Below are positions 33,680-46,486 of a DNA stretch of 64,000 nt, one piece after another (the first letter of the stretch is position 1; every line of letters begins with the position of its first letter). The position numbers and the translations under genes were made by a program. The notes below the pieces were generated by a model. The model worked only from the letters and a program-made list of their open reading frames with translations, had not been told where the DNA came from and made no database searches. The DNA is from Leptobrachium leishanense (taxonomy: Eukaryota > Chordata > Amphibia > Anura > Megophryidae). The stretch spans positions 93,593,204 through 93,657,203 of the forward strand of contig CM019069.1 of NCBI GenBank assembly GCA_009667805.1. The letters are read 5' to 3'.

Positions 33680-35600
33680 TCACTGCAACTGGGGCTCAGG
33701 AATTATACAGGGTGAGTCAGGAAGGAGAAGGTACTGGAGGAGAGGGATTGACCAGCAGGGGGAGCCAGAGCCATTGCACACACTCATATCCCACCCATGA
33801 GAGCTCACAGAGCTTGTGATGGCACATATATCCTCAAACTCTCCTACACCCCTCCAATCACCACAAAGAAAGTTATACTCCCAGCTGCCTCGGGGCAGGT
33901 AAGCCATCCATCAGATATATGTAGAACCTGGTGTATAATAACTGACTCTAGGGTGCAACCTGCACAGTGAGGAAGCCTTCCAGCATGACATTCACTCCCA
34001 GGCCAAGGAGTGACACCTGCCCTCTGCCTGCCCTGTGTATAAGAGCCTGTACTCTATAATAGGTGTGTATGTACTGTGTAGCAGTGTGTGTGGTGGGGGG
34101 ATCCATGAGTTTGTTGATGGGGAGTGAATCAGTATGCATATGGGTCCATGTGTAGCTGTGGGGGTCAATGTGTGTATGTGGGTGGTCATGTCATGTGTAG
34201 CTGTGGGGGTCAATGTGTGTCTGTGGGGGGTCAGAATGTGTGAATGGGACAATATTATCTGGGGGGGTCAGTTTGTGGGGGTCAATGTGTATCCATAGGG
34301 GTCAGTGTGTGTGGGTCAAAGTGTATCTCTTGGAAGACAGATTGTGTATGGGCAAATGTGTATCTGTGAGGGCTCAGAGTGTGTGTGTGTCTCTGTGTGA
34401 GCATAACTAATAGACTTGTCTTTTGGTTAGTACCATGGAACCAAAACCCCTCATTTTGCATACCCGCCAGATGCCGCTGCAAAGCCGGTGAACGAGTGCC
34501 ACAAACCCGACAAACGAGCACCGCAAACTGCCACTTTTAAAAGCTGTTAAAAACTACTGCACGACAATGCCTGAAATTGATATACGAGGTCCTATGAATA
34601 ATAATAACAAGGTCTGTTAAAAAAATGCTATTTAATTTAAAAAACAGAAAAAAATCATTGAGATCTCCGCATGTACAGCCTGCTTCAGAGTGATAGGACT
34701 CCTATCGCTCTGAGGCAGCCACTACACGCTGGGATTAGTAAACTCCCACCATGCAGTGACATCTTTTTGAATGCTATACCAGGAAGAGTTGTAGACTCTA
34801 CAGGAAGCGGGTGTCAAATTTAAATTAGGAGGTGCTCTTGTTTAGTCAGGTCTAGGGCAGCACAAAACCTAATTAGGGGTGGGTGAGTGAAATGAAAAGA
34901 GTGGGGGGTGAGTGAAATGAAGAGTGGGGTGAAGTTTTATAGCTTTTAAATCTGATAAATCTGAGGCATCCTATAAAGCCGTGTTTCTCAACTTGTGGAT
35001 CCTCAGGACCCACAATTGTCCTTGGTCATTAAGTCGCGACCAAAAATAATTTAAGTTCTGAAACATAATTTATTCCACAAAGCAACGTGTGCAATATTCT
35101 ACAAGGTATGCAATTTTTAAACAACTTTGTAAACAAACAGGGATTCTTCCCAAAATGGATAGTGCAGTAATCACAGAACTAGTGAAAACGAAAGTACTGT
35201 TGAGGCAAAACCCCAATAAAATAAACTGTAATTGAAACACATGAAATTAATTAGAACTTATCGGAAAATTGTGGATGCGTTTTGCTCTTAAGTATCTCAA
35301 AGTCTGGTGTGATTTTAAACAAAGCAACTCTAATTTAAAATCAATACTGATTGAATAATAAAATATTATAAAAAACGTAAACTCACCTGCTCCGCGCTCC
35401 CCGCCGTCCGTCTGAGTGCTGAGCGCACTATTACTTCACAGCAGTGGCAGCCTGCCCTCCCTGAGCCTTCACAATTTGCATAGCTGAACGCTACATTAAT
35501 CACGTAAACTCAAACTAGCCAAGAGTTTGAGAAGTCTGCAGTGCACATCTGACGCTGCCTACATCCTGAACCTACACTCTTCAGTGCCTCAAAAGGCACT
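33680..35600. other. Unassigned sequence with a G/T-rich minisatellite
   Basis: 34080-34400 contains loose repeats of TGTGGGGGTCAATGTGTGT. Around 34990-35030 CTTGTGGATCCTCAGG and complement-like text suggest a MITE scrap. No gene was recognised. Confidence 0.45.
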
Positions 35601-35607
35601 GAGAGCA

Positions 35608-35822
35608 ATGGAATAGCTTGGCTCGGTGGAGTAGAGGTAACAGCATTGTTCTATAACCGTGGAGACTGCGGAGACACAGGTTCGATCCCGGCAAAAGCAC
35701 CTCTCCAGTAAGTGTACTTGGGCAAGACACCCAACGGTACATACTCACCACCCCGGACATACTTTAAAACGAGAGAAATCTCAAGGTATCCTTCCTGGTA
35801 AAATCCTGTTGCAAAAAAAAAA
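35608..35822 (+). mobile_element. tRNA-derived SINE with LINE-like 3' tail
   Basis: The head contains a pol III A-box-like TAGCTTGGCTCGGTGGAG (35614-35631) and a B box GGTTCGATCCC (35679-35689). The tail from about 35769 (ACGAGAGAAATCTCAA, CCTTCCTGGTAAAAT) is the same as the 3' end of the LINEs at 12847-12880 and 27600-27640, and an A-run ends it (35812-35822). SINEs of this kind use the partner LINE's reverse transcriptase. Confidence 0.85.
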
Positions 35823-36689
35823 AGCACCATTGGTCCCAGCCATTCAAAAAACTCGATGGGAGGCTGGCCTCCCATGCATTGATTGAGGCAAGACAATCAT
35901 GTGACTATCCTCGTCTCGCACAGTCAGTGGGTGTGGGGCTGTGCTTGGGGTGTGGCCTCAGTGTGACTGTTCACTGTGGGGGCACCTCCTCCCTTTAGGT
36001 GGAGGGGACAGTGCACGGCTGCCTGGAGTGGACGACGCAGATCCTGGGGAGCACTGAGAGCAGCCAGATCCTGAGGACCACTGAGAGAAGCCAGATCCTG
36101 GGGAGCACTGAACCTGAACCTACGTAACCTGTGTATATCTGGCTCTGATACAAGCCAGGGCCTCACTAGCCACTGACCTCACCAGACTTCCCTGGTATGC
36201 AGGCATGCCGTGATCAGGAAGCCGTGTGTGGTTCTGCTGAGAATTCTCAGTGTCCATTCTAGTTTTCTGCAGGGATTATCACATCACATCACAGCAGGAA
36301 TGGAAGAGGAGTGAGAGATTTATAGAGTAAAAGGGAGAAAGTGATAGATAGATGAGGAGAAAGAGAAATTGAGAGGAAGACATAGATACAAGGAAAGATG
36401 GAAAAATACACAGAAGGACACACAGATATAGATGGACTGACTTAATAACAGATATTCAGAAAGAAGATTGCATAAATAGGTAAAATGACAGATTAACAAA
36501 AGGACAGACAAACAGAAAGTGAAAAACACAATCAAATATACATAGGGAGCCCCCCCTTTCCCAACAGCCTTTTGCTTCAATGAGATGTGCACAGTGGCTC
36601 CTGTTGTTGGCAGCCAGTAGTAGAATGCTCTAGACACATGTTAGTCCCTGTTGGGAGTACAGTGTTTCTGCCAGTCACTGAGTCCCACC
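35823..36689. other. Unassigned sequence with purine-rich stretch
   Basis: 36310-36540 is an imperfect GA-rich run with GATAGATA words. 36020-36110 has three units of AGCCAGATCCTGRGGA. No gene was recognised. Confidence 0.45.
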
Positions 36690-37363
36690 TAGTGATGGGC
36701 CGAACACCGTGTTCGGTTCGCATTCGAACACGAACATTTGAAAAAGTTCGGATTCGAACACGATTTGAACTCAATACAAGTCAATGGGACTCAAATGTTC
36801 GAATTTTAGAGTGCCCTCCAAGAGGGCATATATGCAAAATATTGGCCATAAAAGGTGTATGGGGGTCCGCGTAGTGCCCTGGGGGACAGGAAACAAGGAA
36901 AAAAAGTAAAAAAAAATCATTTTTAAAGAAACAGTGATTTTTCCATGACATAAAAGGTTAAGAATAAAAATGAAAAATTCCTTCAAATATAGTGCCTGGG
37001 AGGTCCCCATAACCTGCCCGTGAAGTGGTGGATTTGAAGGATGTATAGAAACATTTAAACATTTAAAAAGAGAAAAATTACATTTCAAATGACGGTAAAT
37101 GGTTTTCCTTTACTCTATTCATAAACAACTGCTTGGGGCGGCAGCCTGTATGAAAAGAGGAGACGTTTTAGGACACGCAGAACAAGTTTAGTGATTTTTT
37201 TGGCTAAATTATGGTGAAACTTATGCAGGCTTTGGATGAAAGTAACAACAGGTGCATTAAAATTGGACCTTTGGTGCCAGCTAGTGCCTTCACACTGTAA
37301 CCCCTCTGAGGTATTGTGGAAGAGTGCAGGGGTGGACCCTGCCGTCAAATATTAAAATGATAT

Positions 37364-38321
37364 TGTGATGGACGCCGCTACTCGGAAGGAGTAGATCCGC
37401 CTTAGGTGCCGGGGTTGCTCTGCAGTGAGCAGCGGTAGCGACCCGGCGTCAGATCCCTTGCTGGAATATAAAGCGAGTCCGCCAGGAGGAAATACCTAGC
37501 AGACAGTCCCTCTTCCCAAATACTCGTTGAGACGCAGTATAGGTTAAGCAAGTTGGTTTATTGTAAAACAGCACATACACGGTCCATTTAAATGGTACAG
37601 TCCCATTGTTCGCTCCCATGCCCACCCCCAGACACCACGGCACCAGTTCTGCCACTGCCTCTAGCCCGAGCCCTTATTGTATGTTTTACATGGTCCCAGC
37701 TCTTGGTGCCACAATGTCTGGCCTGCCCTGGGCTGCTCCCTGCCCGGGAAATTCCACCCCCTGGAGTGCGAGCTCTGACTCCGGCGCCGGATCTCCTCTG
37801 CAGCTGGGAAACCCGACCTGGGTCCAGCGACTGACTAGGGGGGTGATTTCGGTGGCGCTGGTCTCTAGAACTTACCCCACAGTGGCACCATGTTCCCAGG
37901 GCCCCTCTGCCCAAAAAGCCCTCCAGTGGCAGGAACAGGGGCTGAGCGGTGCAGGGTGCAAGGAGTGTCGGCTGTGCTTGGTTTAGGCTGGCGGCAGCTG
38001 CAGCAGGGTTGCGCTGGGCAGGTAAACTACGATGGCTGGGCAAGGCAGATTTGGCAGTAAACCTAATAAACAACCATAAACATACGGGCACAAATTGTAG
38101 TAACGAATTCTACACTTGGGGAAATGAAAACTGGGCAATTTGGGTGTTATTAAATTGTGAGGGATTGCAGATGCGTTTGGTGCGGGGAATTTGCGAGGGG
38201 AAACACAATACACACAGGGATCATATAGACATAAATTGTATAAACGAAATTTGACCTTGAACAAACAAACTTTTAACTTTTTATGGGCTAATAAATTGAA
38301 CATGACGGCTGTTCTGTCACA
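37364..38321 (-). mobile_element. Solo LTR
   Basis: It begins TGTGATGGACG and ends TTCTGTCACA, flanked by the perfect 5-bp duplication GATAT (37359-37363 and 38322-38326). The flanking hAT array reads through if the LTR is removed. A complement-strand AATAAA (near 37558) suggests minus orientation. No internal region remains, so LTR-LTR recombination is likely. Confidence 0.85.
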
Positions 38322-38578
38322 GATATGAATCTGGTACACGCGTCAGTGCACCCAAATATTGGGCCTTTGGTGCCAGCTAGTGCCTTCACACTGTAATCCC
38401 TCTGAGGTATTGTGGAAGAGTGCAGGGGTGGACCCTGCCATCAAGTATTAAAATGATATGAATCTGGTACACACGTCAGTGCACCCAAATATTGGGTCTT
38501 TGGTGCCAGGAAGTGCTTTCACAACGTAACCCCTCTGAGGTATGATAGAAGAGTGCAGTGGTGGAGGTTTTTGGAATG

Positions 38579-38880
38579 CAGAAGAGATCCCCGATCTATT
38601 CAGTTGCATCAGGGGAGTGATAGCTGCTGATCCAGGACTGATTCATTTTTATAAATGTCAGCTGGTCTACAGAGTCGGTGGACAGACGCACTCTTTTGTC
38701 TGTGACAACCTCCAGCGGCACTGAACGTCCTTTCAGAAAGCACGCTGGATGAAGGGAAACCTAGTAGCTGCATAGCATATTGGCTAAATTCTGGCCAGTG
38801 ATCCAATCTCAACACACAGTAAGCCAGTGGATCATCTGCTGTAAAGGTATCCAGGTCTGCCCTTGCCCCTATTTAGTTCT
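38579..38880 (-). pseudogene. hAT transposase C-terminal fragment (copy C)
   Basis: The minus strand encodes the end of the hAT dimerisation domain with LSERTFSAAGG. A small deletion right after it shifts the frame relative to copies A and B. About 75 recognisable residues remain, so no function is expected. Confidence 0.8.
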
Positions 38881-39104
38881 GCACCATATGGTGAAGACGC
38901 TGGCAATGGGTGCCTACATTTGAAGTCCCTGGGCGTCGTGGACTAAAAAATTTGGAAAAGGCATCAGTCAAGCGGCCCGCTTCATCGCTCTTCCTCTGAT
39001 CAACCGCAGCCAAAGAAGCACCTGTGTTATCACTTGGTAACCTACCAGTGCCTGGAAAGGTGTTACACAAGTGTCGCTTTAGAGAGTCCAAGTTGTTTCA
39101 TCCT

Positions 39105-40378
39105 GTCCTTCCCTATAGAGGTAGCGTTTAATCTCAAAGGATCTATTATTTAGTTGAATGGGATTAGTTATATAGGCACTGCAGATGTAGTATATTCTCT
39201 ATCTATCGAGCCAGAATTTATTTTCAAATTTTAGATTTGCTTATAAAAGTGCTTAACATGGCTTCACTATGAATTTATTTCTTTTTTCCAGTGATAATGA
39301 TCCATACTCTGCTTGTTCCATAAAGACATATGAAAATTTTTCTCAGAAGACAGACTCTGTTGTTTTCAAATATATAGGAAGTTGAATACTTTTAATTTGT
39401 AATTGTTCTTTCAGTCTTATAGCAACATAGTTGCATTTTAAATTTGCTGGTTTTCTGATCAGAATAGGTTTGCGTGCTGAAGCCTACTAGATAATATTTC
39501 TCTGATTTAGATTTTTTTGGAGAAAAAATTCTTAAACATTTCTATTTCCCCATTCTCAGTTACTTTGGCTGAAAATGTATAATTCTTCTGCCAGTTCGAT
39601 TGTTGACTCTAATTGGCAGCTCATCATACTGAATGATTTTTCTTTCAACCAGGAATTCCATCTGGGATATTGGAGAAGTCCTCCCTGATGTGAAGTACAT
39701 GTGTTCCTTCCCGTAGTCTTATCAAGTGCTGCTCTGAAAAACTGGATGAAAATGAATAAGATTACAGCCAAAGGCTAATTTCCGGAAAGCAGGAACACCC
39801 TCGCCTCAGTCCCTCTTAAATTTACTTAAATTACTAACACTAACCCTTGGATTCCGCAAATGCTGCTTAGCTCAGTGATGGTTAATTTTGGCAGATGATT
39901 AAGGTCATTGGAATTTTTACTTTAGCGTCACTATAAACGACTGTTTTTTTTAACATGGAAAATCTAAATTATATTTCAGTTTTTCACTTTATAAATGTAA
40001 AATGACGACATTTTAATATATTTTTAATTATCAATTCTCGTAAGGGGTGGGTAATAGGGACTTTAATTCAAAAACAGTATCTGTTTATCACTTCACCATT
40101 CTTGACAATTGTGCAATTCATTAGCATAGCAATATACTCTGCTTCTACATACAATCCATGAGTCTGAGATTTAAAACATTTTATTGAGGATATTCAAAAG
40201 TCCACATTTCACTTTTTTATATGTTCTTAAGTAACTCATGTAGCTACAATCTGCATGATAGCCTATTCCTAAAAAAAATGCAGCAATAATAGATATATGT
40301 GTATATATACTGCATATATTAGAGTGGACACTCTCCAGGTCTTTAATTTTATAACAAAAATATCATTATTACATGAGA
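39105..40378. other. Unassigned AT-rich sequence
   Basis: No ORF, repeat or terminal inverted repeat could be supported. Confidence 0.4.
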
Positions 40379-40382
40379 TATA

Positions 40383-41751
<1,369 letters not shown>

Positions 41752-41765
41752 AAGTCCACATGGCC

Positions 41766-42075
41766 ACAGCTCCACAGTAATGTGCGGTAAGTATGAGAGT
41801 ATCAGAGTTCCACAGTAATGTGCAGTGTTTGAGGTTGTCACAGAGCTCCACAGTAATTTGAATTGTTTTTGAGGGTGTCACAGAGCTCCATGGTAATGTG
41901 CAGTGTTTTTCTGAAGGTGTTAGAGCTCCACAATGATGTGCAGTATTTATGAGGGTGTTTCAGAGCTCCACAGTAATGTGCAATGTTTAAGGGTATCACT
42001 GTGCTCCACAGTAGTGAGCAGTGTTTGAGTGTATCACAGAGCTCCACAATAATGTGCGGTGTGCCTGAGGGAACC
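41766..42075. repeat. Tandem array, about 42-bp unit
   Basis: About seven units share AGAGCTCCACAGTAATGTGCAG and GTTTGAGGGTGTCAC. No coding capacity. Confidence 0.85.
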
Positions 42076-42178
42076 AAACTCATCACATGGGAATTCTCTG
42101 CACCAAGAGGATGCAGGTTTACTTTCTGATTCCACACCTCCAGTGTGTGTGTGTAATATATATATATATATATGTGAT

Positions 42179-42810
42179 TATTATTGCAGAAGCCACTTGC
42201 ACATCACAGCAATTCGATGAATTGCATCCCAGAGCTCCTGTGCCACATTCCCCATATGCAGCAAGGAACTCTGGGTAGGGTATGAAAATGACATCTGTCT
42301 CACTTTTATGCATACTGGATCTGTTATTACACAGAACCCTAAAATAAATGCTATGCCACACTGTGGCTTTCTAGCAGAGATAAAGTTATGCATCTGGCCA
42401 ATGCCACTCCTAGGACAGTGCTGTTTCGTGTTTGTTGGACCCTCATCAGCTAGGAGCTAGGCATGATGACTAGTTGCAGTGGATGCTTGGGACCCGTAGG
42501 CAAATCAGTATCTATAAGGGTTGTGGTGGAGGACAAAAAGCCTCCACACTATATAATAAGTGTGTTTTATTATTGCAGAAGCCACTTTGTAATAACAGAT
42601 CCAGGATGCATAAAAGGGAGACAGATGTCATTTGCATATCCTACCCAGAGTTCCTTGCTGCATATGGGGAATGTGGCACAGGAGCTCTGGGATGCAATTC
42701 ATCAAATTGCTGTGATGTGCAAGTGGCTTCTGCAATAATAAACACCCTTATTATAGTGTGGAGGCTTTTTATCTCACTTTTTGTCCTCCACCACAACCCT
42801 TAGATATAGA
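42179..42810. mobile_element. Nested foldback element
   Basis: Arm 42179-42334 (starting TTATTATTGCAGAAGCCACT) is inverted at 42586-42740. A second inverted pair, 42510-42580 and 42725-42810 (GGGTTGTGGTGGAGGACAAA), encloses the right copy. The motif TATTGCAGAAGCCACTT occurs three times. No transposase was found. Confidence 0.75.
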
Positions 42811-44269
42811 TATATATATATATATTCTATATCACACAATATACACACAAAGGCTGGCCATCCACTGGGTCCGTAATCGGACGACCAATCTGGCCACCCG
42901 ATTATGGACCACACCAACGCCCGAAAACGGGTCGTCCACTGGAAATGTCTGTGGACGACCCAGGTTGACTAACGGATAGGCTGCAGAGGGGAGAAAACCC
43001 CGGTCCCTGATGCTGTAAGGTGTTGAATTGCAAGAACGCGAGGAAGAGAAAAACAACTAGTCTTTAAAGAAATTATGGACTCAAGCATTTAGCAAAAAAT
43101 AATTAAAAATAAATAAGAAGATGTTTTGCTGCGGATGAAAAGAATAAATGGTTGAATAAAAAATAAATAAAATTGTGAGGTTGCTTTAATTTTTTTTTGG
43201 GGGGGGCACAAGTAGCTGGTTTTGTCTAGGATGCAAAATAGTCTAGCACCGGCCCTGCTCCTACTGAGCCTTTTTCAAGGAAACAATATTGTCATGGAGC
43301 TGATGTAACGCTCCATGCTTCAAACCCCAAGAGACTTTATGTTCAATTGTATCGTGTGATTTTAGATATATTTTACATAGTTTGGTTTTAGTTTAAATTA
43401 GTGTAAATGGCGTAACTTTAGTTTTAAATATACTTATATTCCTGTAGGTAAATGTATTTCTGTATAGCCAGTAAACAAGCTTAACTGCTGTGTAATTTAT
43501 GCACCAGGGTTTTTCCCTTTATCAGTGTTGGTCTTTAATCTGATGTGTTAGAACAATGGATTATACAAATGTTGTGTGAGCTGAAGGCTAGAGAATGTAA
43601 AGAATGTTTATTGTAAATACCTGACATAATGTAATTAGTATATTGGTAGGACGAGGTGCGTCATTTATGCAAATTATGACTGTTGGATTTCAGCATAAAT
43701 GGTGGCGTTTTGTTCATTAAAAGTCAGAGAACTCTCAAGCTCAGAGAAAGAGAGAACCCTGTTTTAAAGCATACAGCCGCGCCTGGGGTCTTTATTACAA
43801 ACTACGCTATACTATATACTCAACATCAGAAGGCACCGAGCGGCCTTCTGGAAATTCCTAACGGCTCCAGGGCAGAGGAACAGAAGCAGGCAGGTCAAGC
43901 TGCTCGAGGCACTGAGGACAGCGCTCCCAGTAGCCGGGCTGACCGCAACGAAGGGGTGTCTGGAGAGTCAGGACAGATGGAAGGGAACGGTTCCATCACA
44001 AATATTATCCATAATAACAATTTTATAGCAATAACAAATACAGTCATCCTCTATGTTGCACCATACTGACAGATGTGTCACCAAGTGACCTATCAGGGTC
44101 CGCAGTGGTGTATATTGTGATGCTTATTACATAAAAACAATTTAAAAGCAGGATGGAAGAATGCTACAGCAACGGAAAGTTCAGAAAACTCATCGCCTAT
44201 GTGGATATTGTCTGTGTATTTATTTCTTATCTTCTAGACACACATGCATTTTCATAGGTCACACATTAG
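42811..44269. other. Unassigned; candidate LTR-derived piece at 43306-43832
   Basis: 43306 reads TGTAACGCTCC. Near 43718 an ATTAAA with downstream GAGAACTCTCAAGCTCAG looks like an LTR polyadenylation and U5 region, ending ACTCAACA at about 43830. No second LTR or target duplication was seen, so this is tentative. 42850-42970 has short inverted words (GGACGACC, GGTCGTCC). Confidence 0.3.
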
Positions 44270-44642
44270 TCCAGGGCCGGTGTTAGACAATTTTGAGCCC
44301 TAGGCAAGGCCAGCTACTTGCGCCCCCCTCCCCGAAAAAAATTGTTAACTATTCAAATGCGGGATGAACACACACACTGTGCATACGGGGGGGGACACAC
44401 ACTGTGCAGGAGGAGACACACACACACACTGCGGGGGGACACACTGTGCACAGGGGCCGCCTAGAGTCATTCGGTGCCCATCCAGGGGCGGATCCAGGGG
44501 GCAACGGGGCAATTGCCCCGCCCCCCAAGAAAATTGCCACCACCGGCCGTTCTCCCTATGAGCAGCCGCCGGCATGCAGCTTGGCCGCTCGCCTGGGATG
44601 GAAACCACCTGACCAGCAAATGAGATTTCAGAGTTCACGTGA
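44270..44642. mobile_element. Interspersed repeat scraps
   Basis: 44275-44335 has AGGGCCGGTGTTAG...CCCTAGGCAA. 44485-44620 has GGGGCGGATCCAGGGGGCAA and one arm of the palindromic repeat at 27042-27222. The short CACACACTG repeats (44370-44440) are a degenerate microsatellite. Confidence 0.5.
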
Positions 44643-45188
44643 ACTCCTGTGTGTTTTGCATAAATACCTGATTACGCCCTCCCATCCTTGCTCTTCCATT
44701 TTGTGTTTTCCCTTCCTGTTGTCAGAGGTCCTGAGAGCTCCCTCTTGTTATTGTATGTCTCCTCATTTATCTGCTCTGCCGTGTATACCAGTTATTCCAT
44801 CCTTGCTGTGTCTGCATTACCTGGTTCCTGCTTGCTTGACGATCCACTGCGTGGCCCACTATCCACTGGGTGCAGAGACTCTCAAGTGGCTTCCAGCCCT
44901 CAAGCTCTCTCCTAGAAGTAGACCTTCTATCAAAGGTACTGTTACCAAAGGCTCCTGCTTCTCCTCAAGAGGATCTAGAGAGAGACTACGTAGCCCACCA
45001 TCCACTTGCCTGTGTTACTATCTGTTCTGTGCTAGACTAGACTGTTTGCTGTGAACCATTTCACAATAAAAGCCTTATTGTGCATATACTGCCTCCAGTG
45101 TCTGTCTGCCTGCTTAACCCCAGCGCTTGGGATTATATATCACCACACAGGGGCTGTGCCATGGCTCCTTCATGGCGCGAGCCTAACA
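44643..45188 (+). repeat. 5' LTR (5' end missing)
   Basis: It matches 3' LTR positions from about 46790 to 47334 with few differences. It ends GCGCGAGCCTAACA. The U3 start (TGTCATGTC...) is absent and replaced by other repeat sequence. Confidence 0.85.
44660..44700 (+). promoter_or_regulatory. TATA-like box and predicted self-primer
   Basis: ATAAATA at 44660-44666 lies 30 bp before GCTCTTCCATT (44690-44700), the exact reverse complement of 45190-45200. The 3' LTR repeats this at 46806-46812 and 46836-46846. Confidence 0.65.
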
Positions 45189-45189
45189 T

Positions 45190-45200
45190 AATGGAAGAGC
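45190..45200 (+). promoter_or_regulatory. Self-priming primer-binding site overlapping the ORF start codon
   Basis: AATGGAAGAGC begins 2 nt after the LTR end, the same spacing as in the chromovirus. The ATG at 45191 lies inside it. Confidence 0.65.
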
Positions 45201-46486
45201 CAAAAATCAGGCCCGTGGGGGTCCAAACTGCACTGGATAACATCGTGTATCAGCTGCTCGTTCTAGAAGAGGATGTGTGGAATCTAATGGACTCATTTCC
45301 CACCACACCTGGCCCAGTCAGGCCTTCACCAGTGAGCAGAGCATCGCAGAAACCTGCTGAGTTTAATCTCTCTCCACCACTATGCAGAGCACAGGCACCT
45401 TATGTGGAGACTCAGAAGGAAAGGCGTAGGAGGCTCTACTGCGGGTCGGAACAGCACAGAATCGACTTCTGTCCCATCAGACCTGCCATTCCACGCCAGA
45501 CTCCAGCCGCTGCCAGTTCGCTCAAGCCTCCAGCTGCTGACAGTTCGCTCAAGCCTCCAGCCGCTGACAGTTCGCTCAAGCCTCCAGCCGCTGACAGTTT
45601 GCTCAAGCATCCAGCCGCTGACAGTTTGCTCAAGCCTCCAGCCGCTGACAGTTCGCGCAAGCCTCCAGCCGCTGCCAGTTTGCTTAAGCCTCCAGCGGCT
45701 GCTGGTTCACGCAAGCCTCCAGCCGCTGCCGGTTTGTTTAAGCCTCCAACCGCTGCCTGTTCTTGCAAACCTCCAGCCGCTGCCAGTTCTCGCAAACCTC
45801 CAGCCGCTGCCAGTTCTCGCAAGCCTCCAGCCACTGCCAAGCCTCCAGCCACTGCCAAGCCTCCAGCCACTGCCAAGCCTCGCCAGGTCGCTGCCAGGCC
45901 TCGCCAGGTCACTGTCAAACCTCGCCAGACTCCAGCCGCTACTAATGGTGGCAAGCCTCACCGAGCTCCTGTACTAAGGAGGCCTGCATTTTGTGATGTT
46001 TCCTCAGAGGAGGAGGGTACAGGGGAGGACTCCAATGCCGAGAACATGGAGGTAATGTCCCCTGCACCCCCTGTGCCCTTGGAGATCCTGCCTACTGAAG
46101 CAGTACCCATGGACATGGCGCCTGCCTTACCCACAGACCAAGAACCTCTGGAACCCATGGAGGTTGTTCCCATCCTGGTAGCCCCAACTAGGACCCTCCA
46201 GACTGCCAAACATCCCCATGGTGGTCCTGGGCGACAAATTGGGGCCCTGCTCAAGAGACCTCCAGTCGATTCAAGGTTCTATGGATGTGACAACCTACCT
46301 TCTGAGACTCAACCAAGCCCACCAGACCAAATCCAGACTCTGTCCATAGCCTCTGATGTCTTCATTGTGCCAGACTCTGACCTTGCTACATACGAACAGT
46401 GCCTGGCAGCCAAGGAGCCAGTTTTGACACCCATCATTGTGGGAGTCGCCACCTGCAGTCCCCCTCACACCCGTGCCACCCCTTGA
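45191..46486 (+). CDS. Gag-derived protein with expanded Pro/Ala/Lys minisatellite domain
   Basis: This is an open frame of 431 codons from the ATG inside the primer-binding site. The frame also runs upstream into the LTR, but 45191 is the first ATG after it. Residues 1-45 are Leu/Val-rich, like the N-terminus of sushi-group Gag. Around residues 80-95 a zinc-knuckle remnant (YCGSEQHRIDFCP) has lost its first Cys. The capsid domain between them is missing. Residues about 100-230 are 10-residue repeats (LKPPAADSS type, twelve units, then three KPPATA units) encoded by a 30-bp minisatellite. The C-terminal half is Pro/acidic and not recognised. It has no protease or polymerase. It may bind RNA or be non-functional. 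The uninterrupted frame across the whole element suggests some constraint or recent spread. Confidence 0.6.
   Translation: MEEPKIRPVGVQTALDNIVYQLLVLEEDVWNLMDSFPTTPGPVRPSPVSRASQKPAEFNLSPPLCRAQAPYVETQKERRRRLYCGSEQHRIDFCPIRPAIPRQTPAAASSLKPPAADSSLKPPAADSSLKPPAADSLLKHPAADSLLKPPAADSSRKPPAAASLLKPPAAAGSRKPPAAAGLFKPPTAACSCKPPAAASSRKPPAAASSRKPPATAKPPATAKPPATAKPRQVAARPRQVTVKPRQTPAATNGGKPHRAPVLRRPAFCDVSSEEEGTGEDSNAENMEVMSPAPPVPLEILPTEAVPMDMAPALPTDQEPLEPMEVVPILVAPTRTLQTAKHPHGGPGRQIGALLKRPPVDSRFYGCDNLPSETQPSPPDQIQTLSIASDVFIVPDSDLATYEQCLAAKEPVLTPIIVGVATCSPPHTRATP
45490..45885. repeat. In-frame 30-bp minisatellite within the Gag-derived ORF
   Basis: Units with AAGCCTCCAGCCGCTG are head to tail, about twelve of 30 bp followed by three of 18 bp (CCAGCCACTGCCAAGCCT). 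Open frames on the other strand come from the repeat. Confidence 0.9.

Larger units (their letters stand above)
36690..39104 (-). mobile_element. hAT fragment, copy C
   Basis: It starts TAGTGATGGGCCGAACACC, the 3' inverted repeat of the hAT family seen from its complement. It continues through the 3' array and the end of the transposase, and stops at about 39104. The remainder of the element is missing. Similarity to copy B is close in 38560-38880. A solo LTR interrupts it. Confidence 0.85.

Noticed and set aside
35608..35822. Possible tRNA gene
   Set aside because: The B box and a loose A box are present, but no cloverleaf fold is complete and the unit continues into a LINE-type tail and an A-run, so it is a SINE.
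37588..38091. Frames up to 167 codons inside the solo LTR
   Set aside because: The LTR has a perfect target duplication and GC-rich composition. The frames overlap on both strands without any domain.
45436..45954. Minus-strand 172-codon Gly/Ala/Leu-rich frame
   Set aside because: Complement of the 30-bp coding minisatellite. The plus-strand frame extends far beyond the repeat and carries the Gag features.
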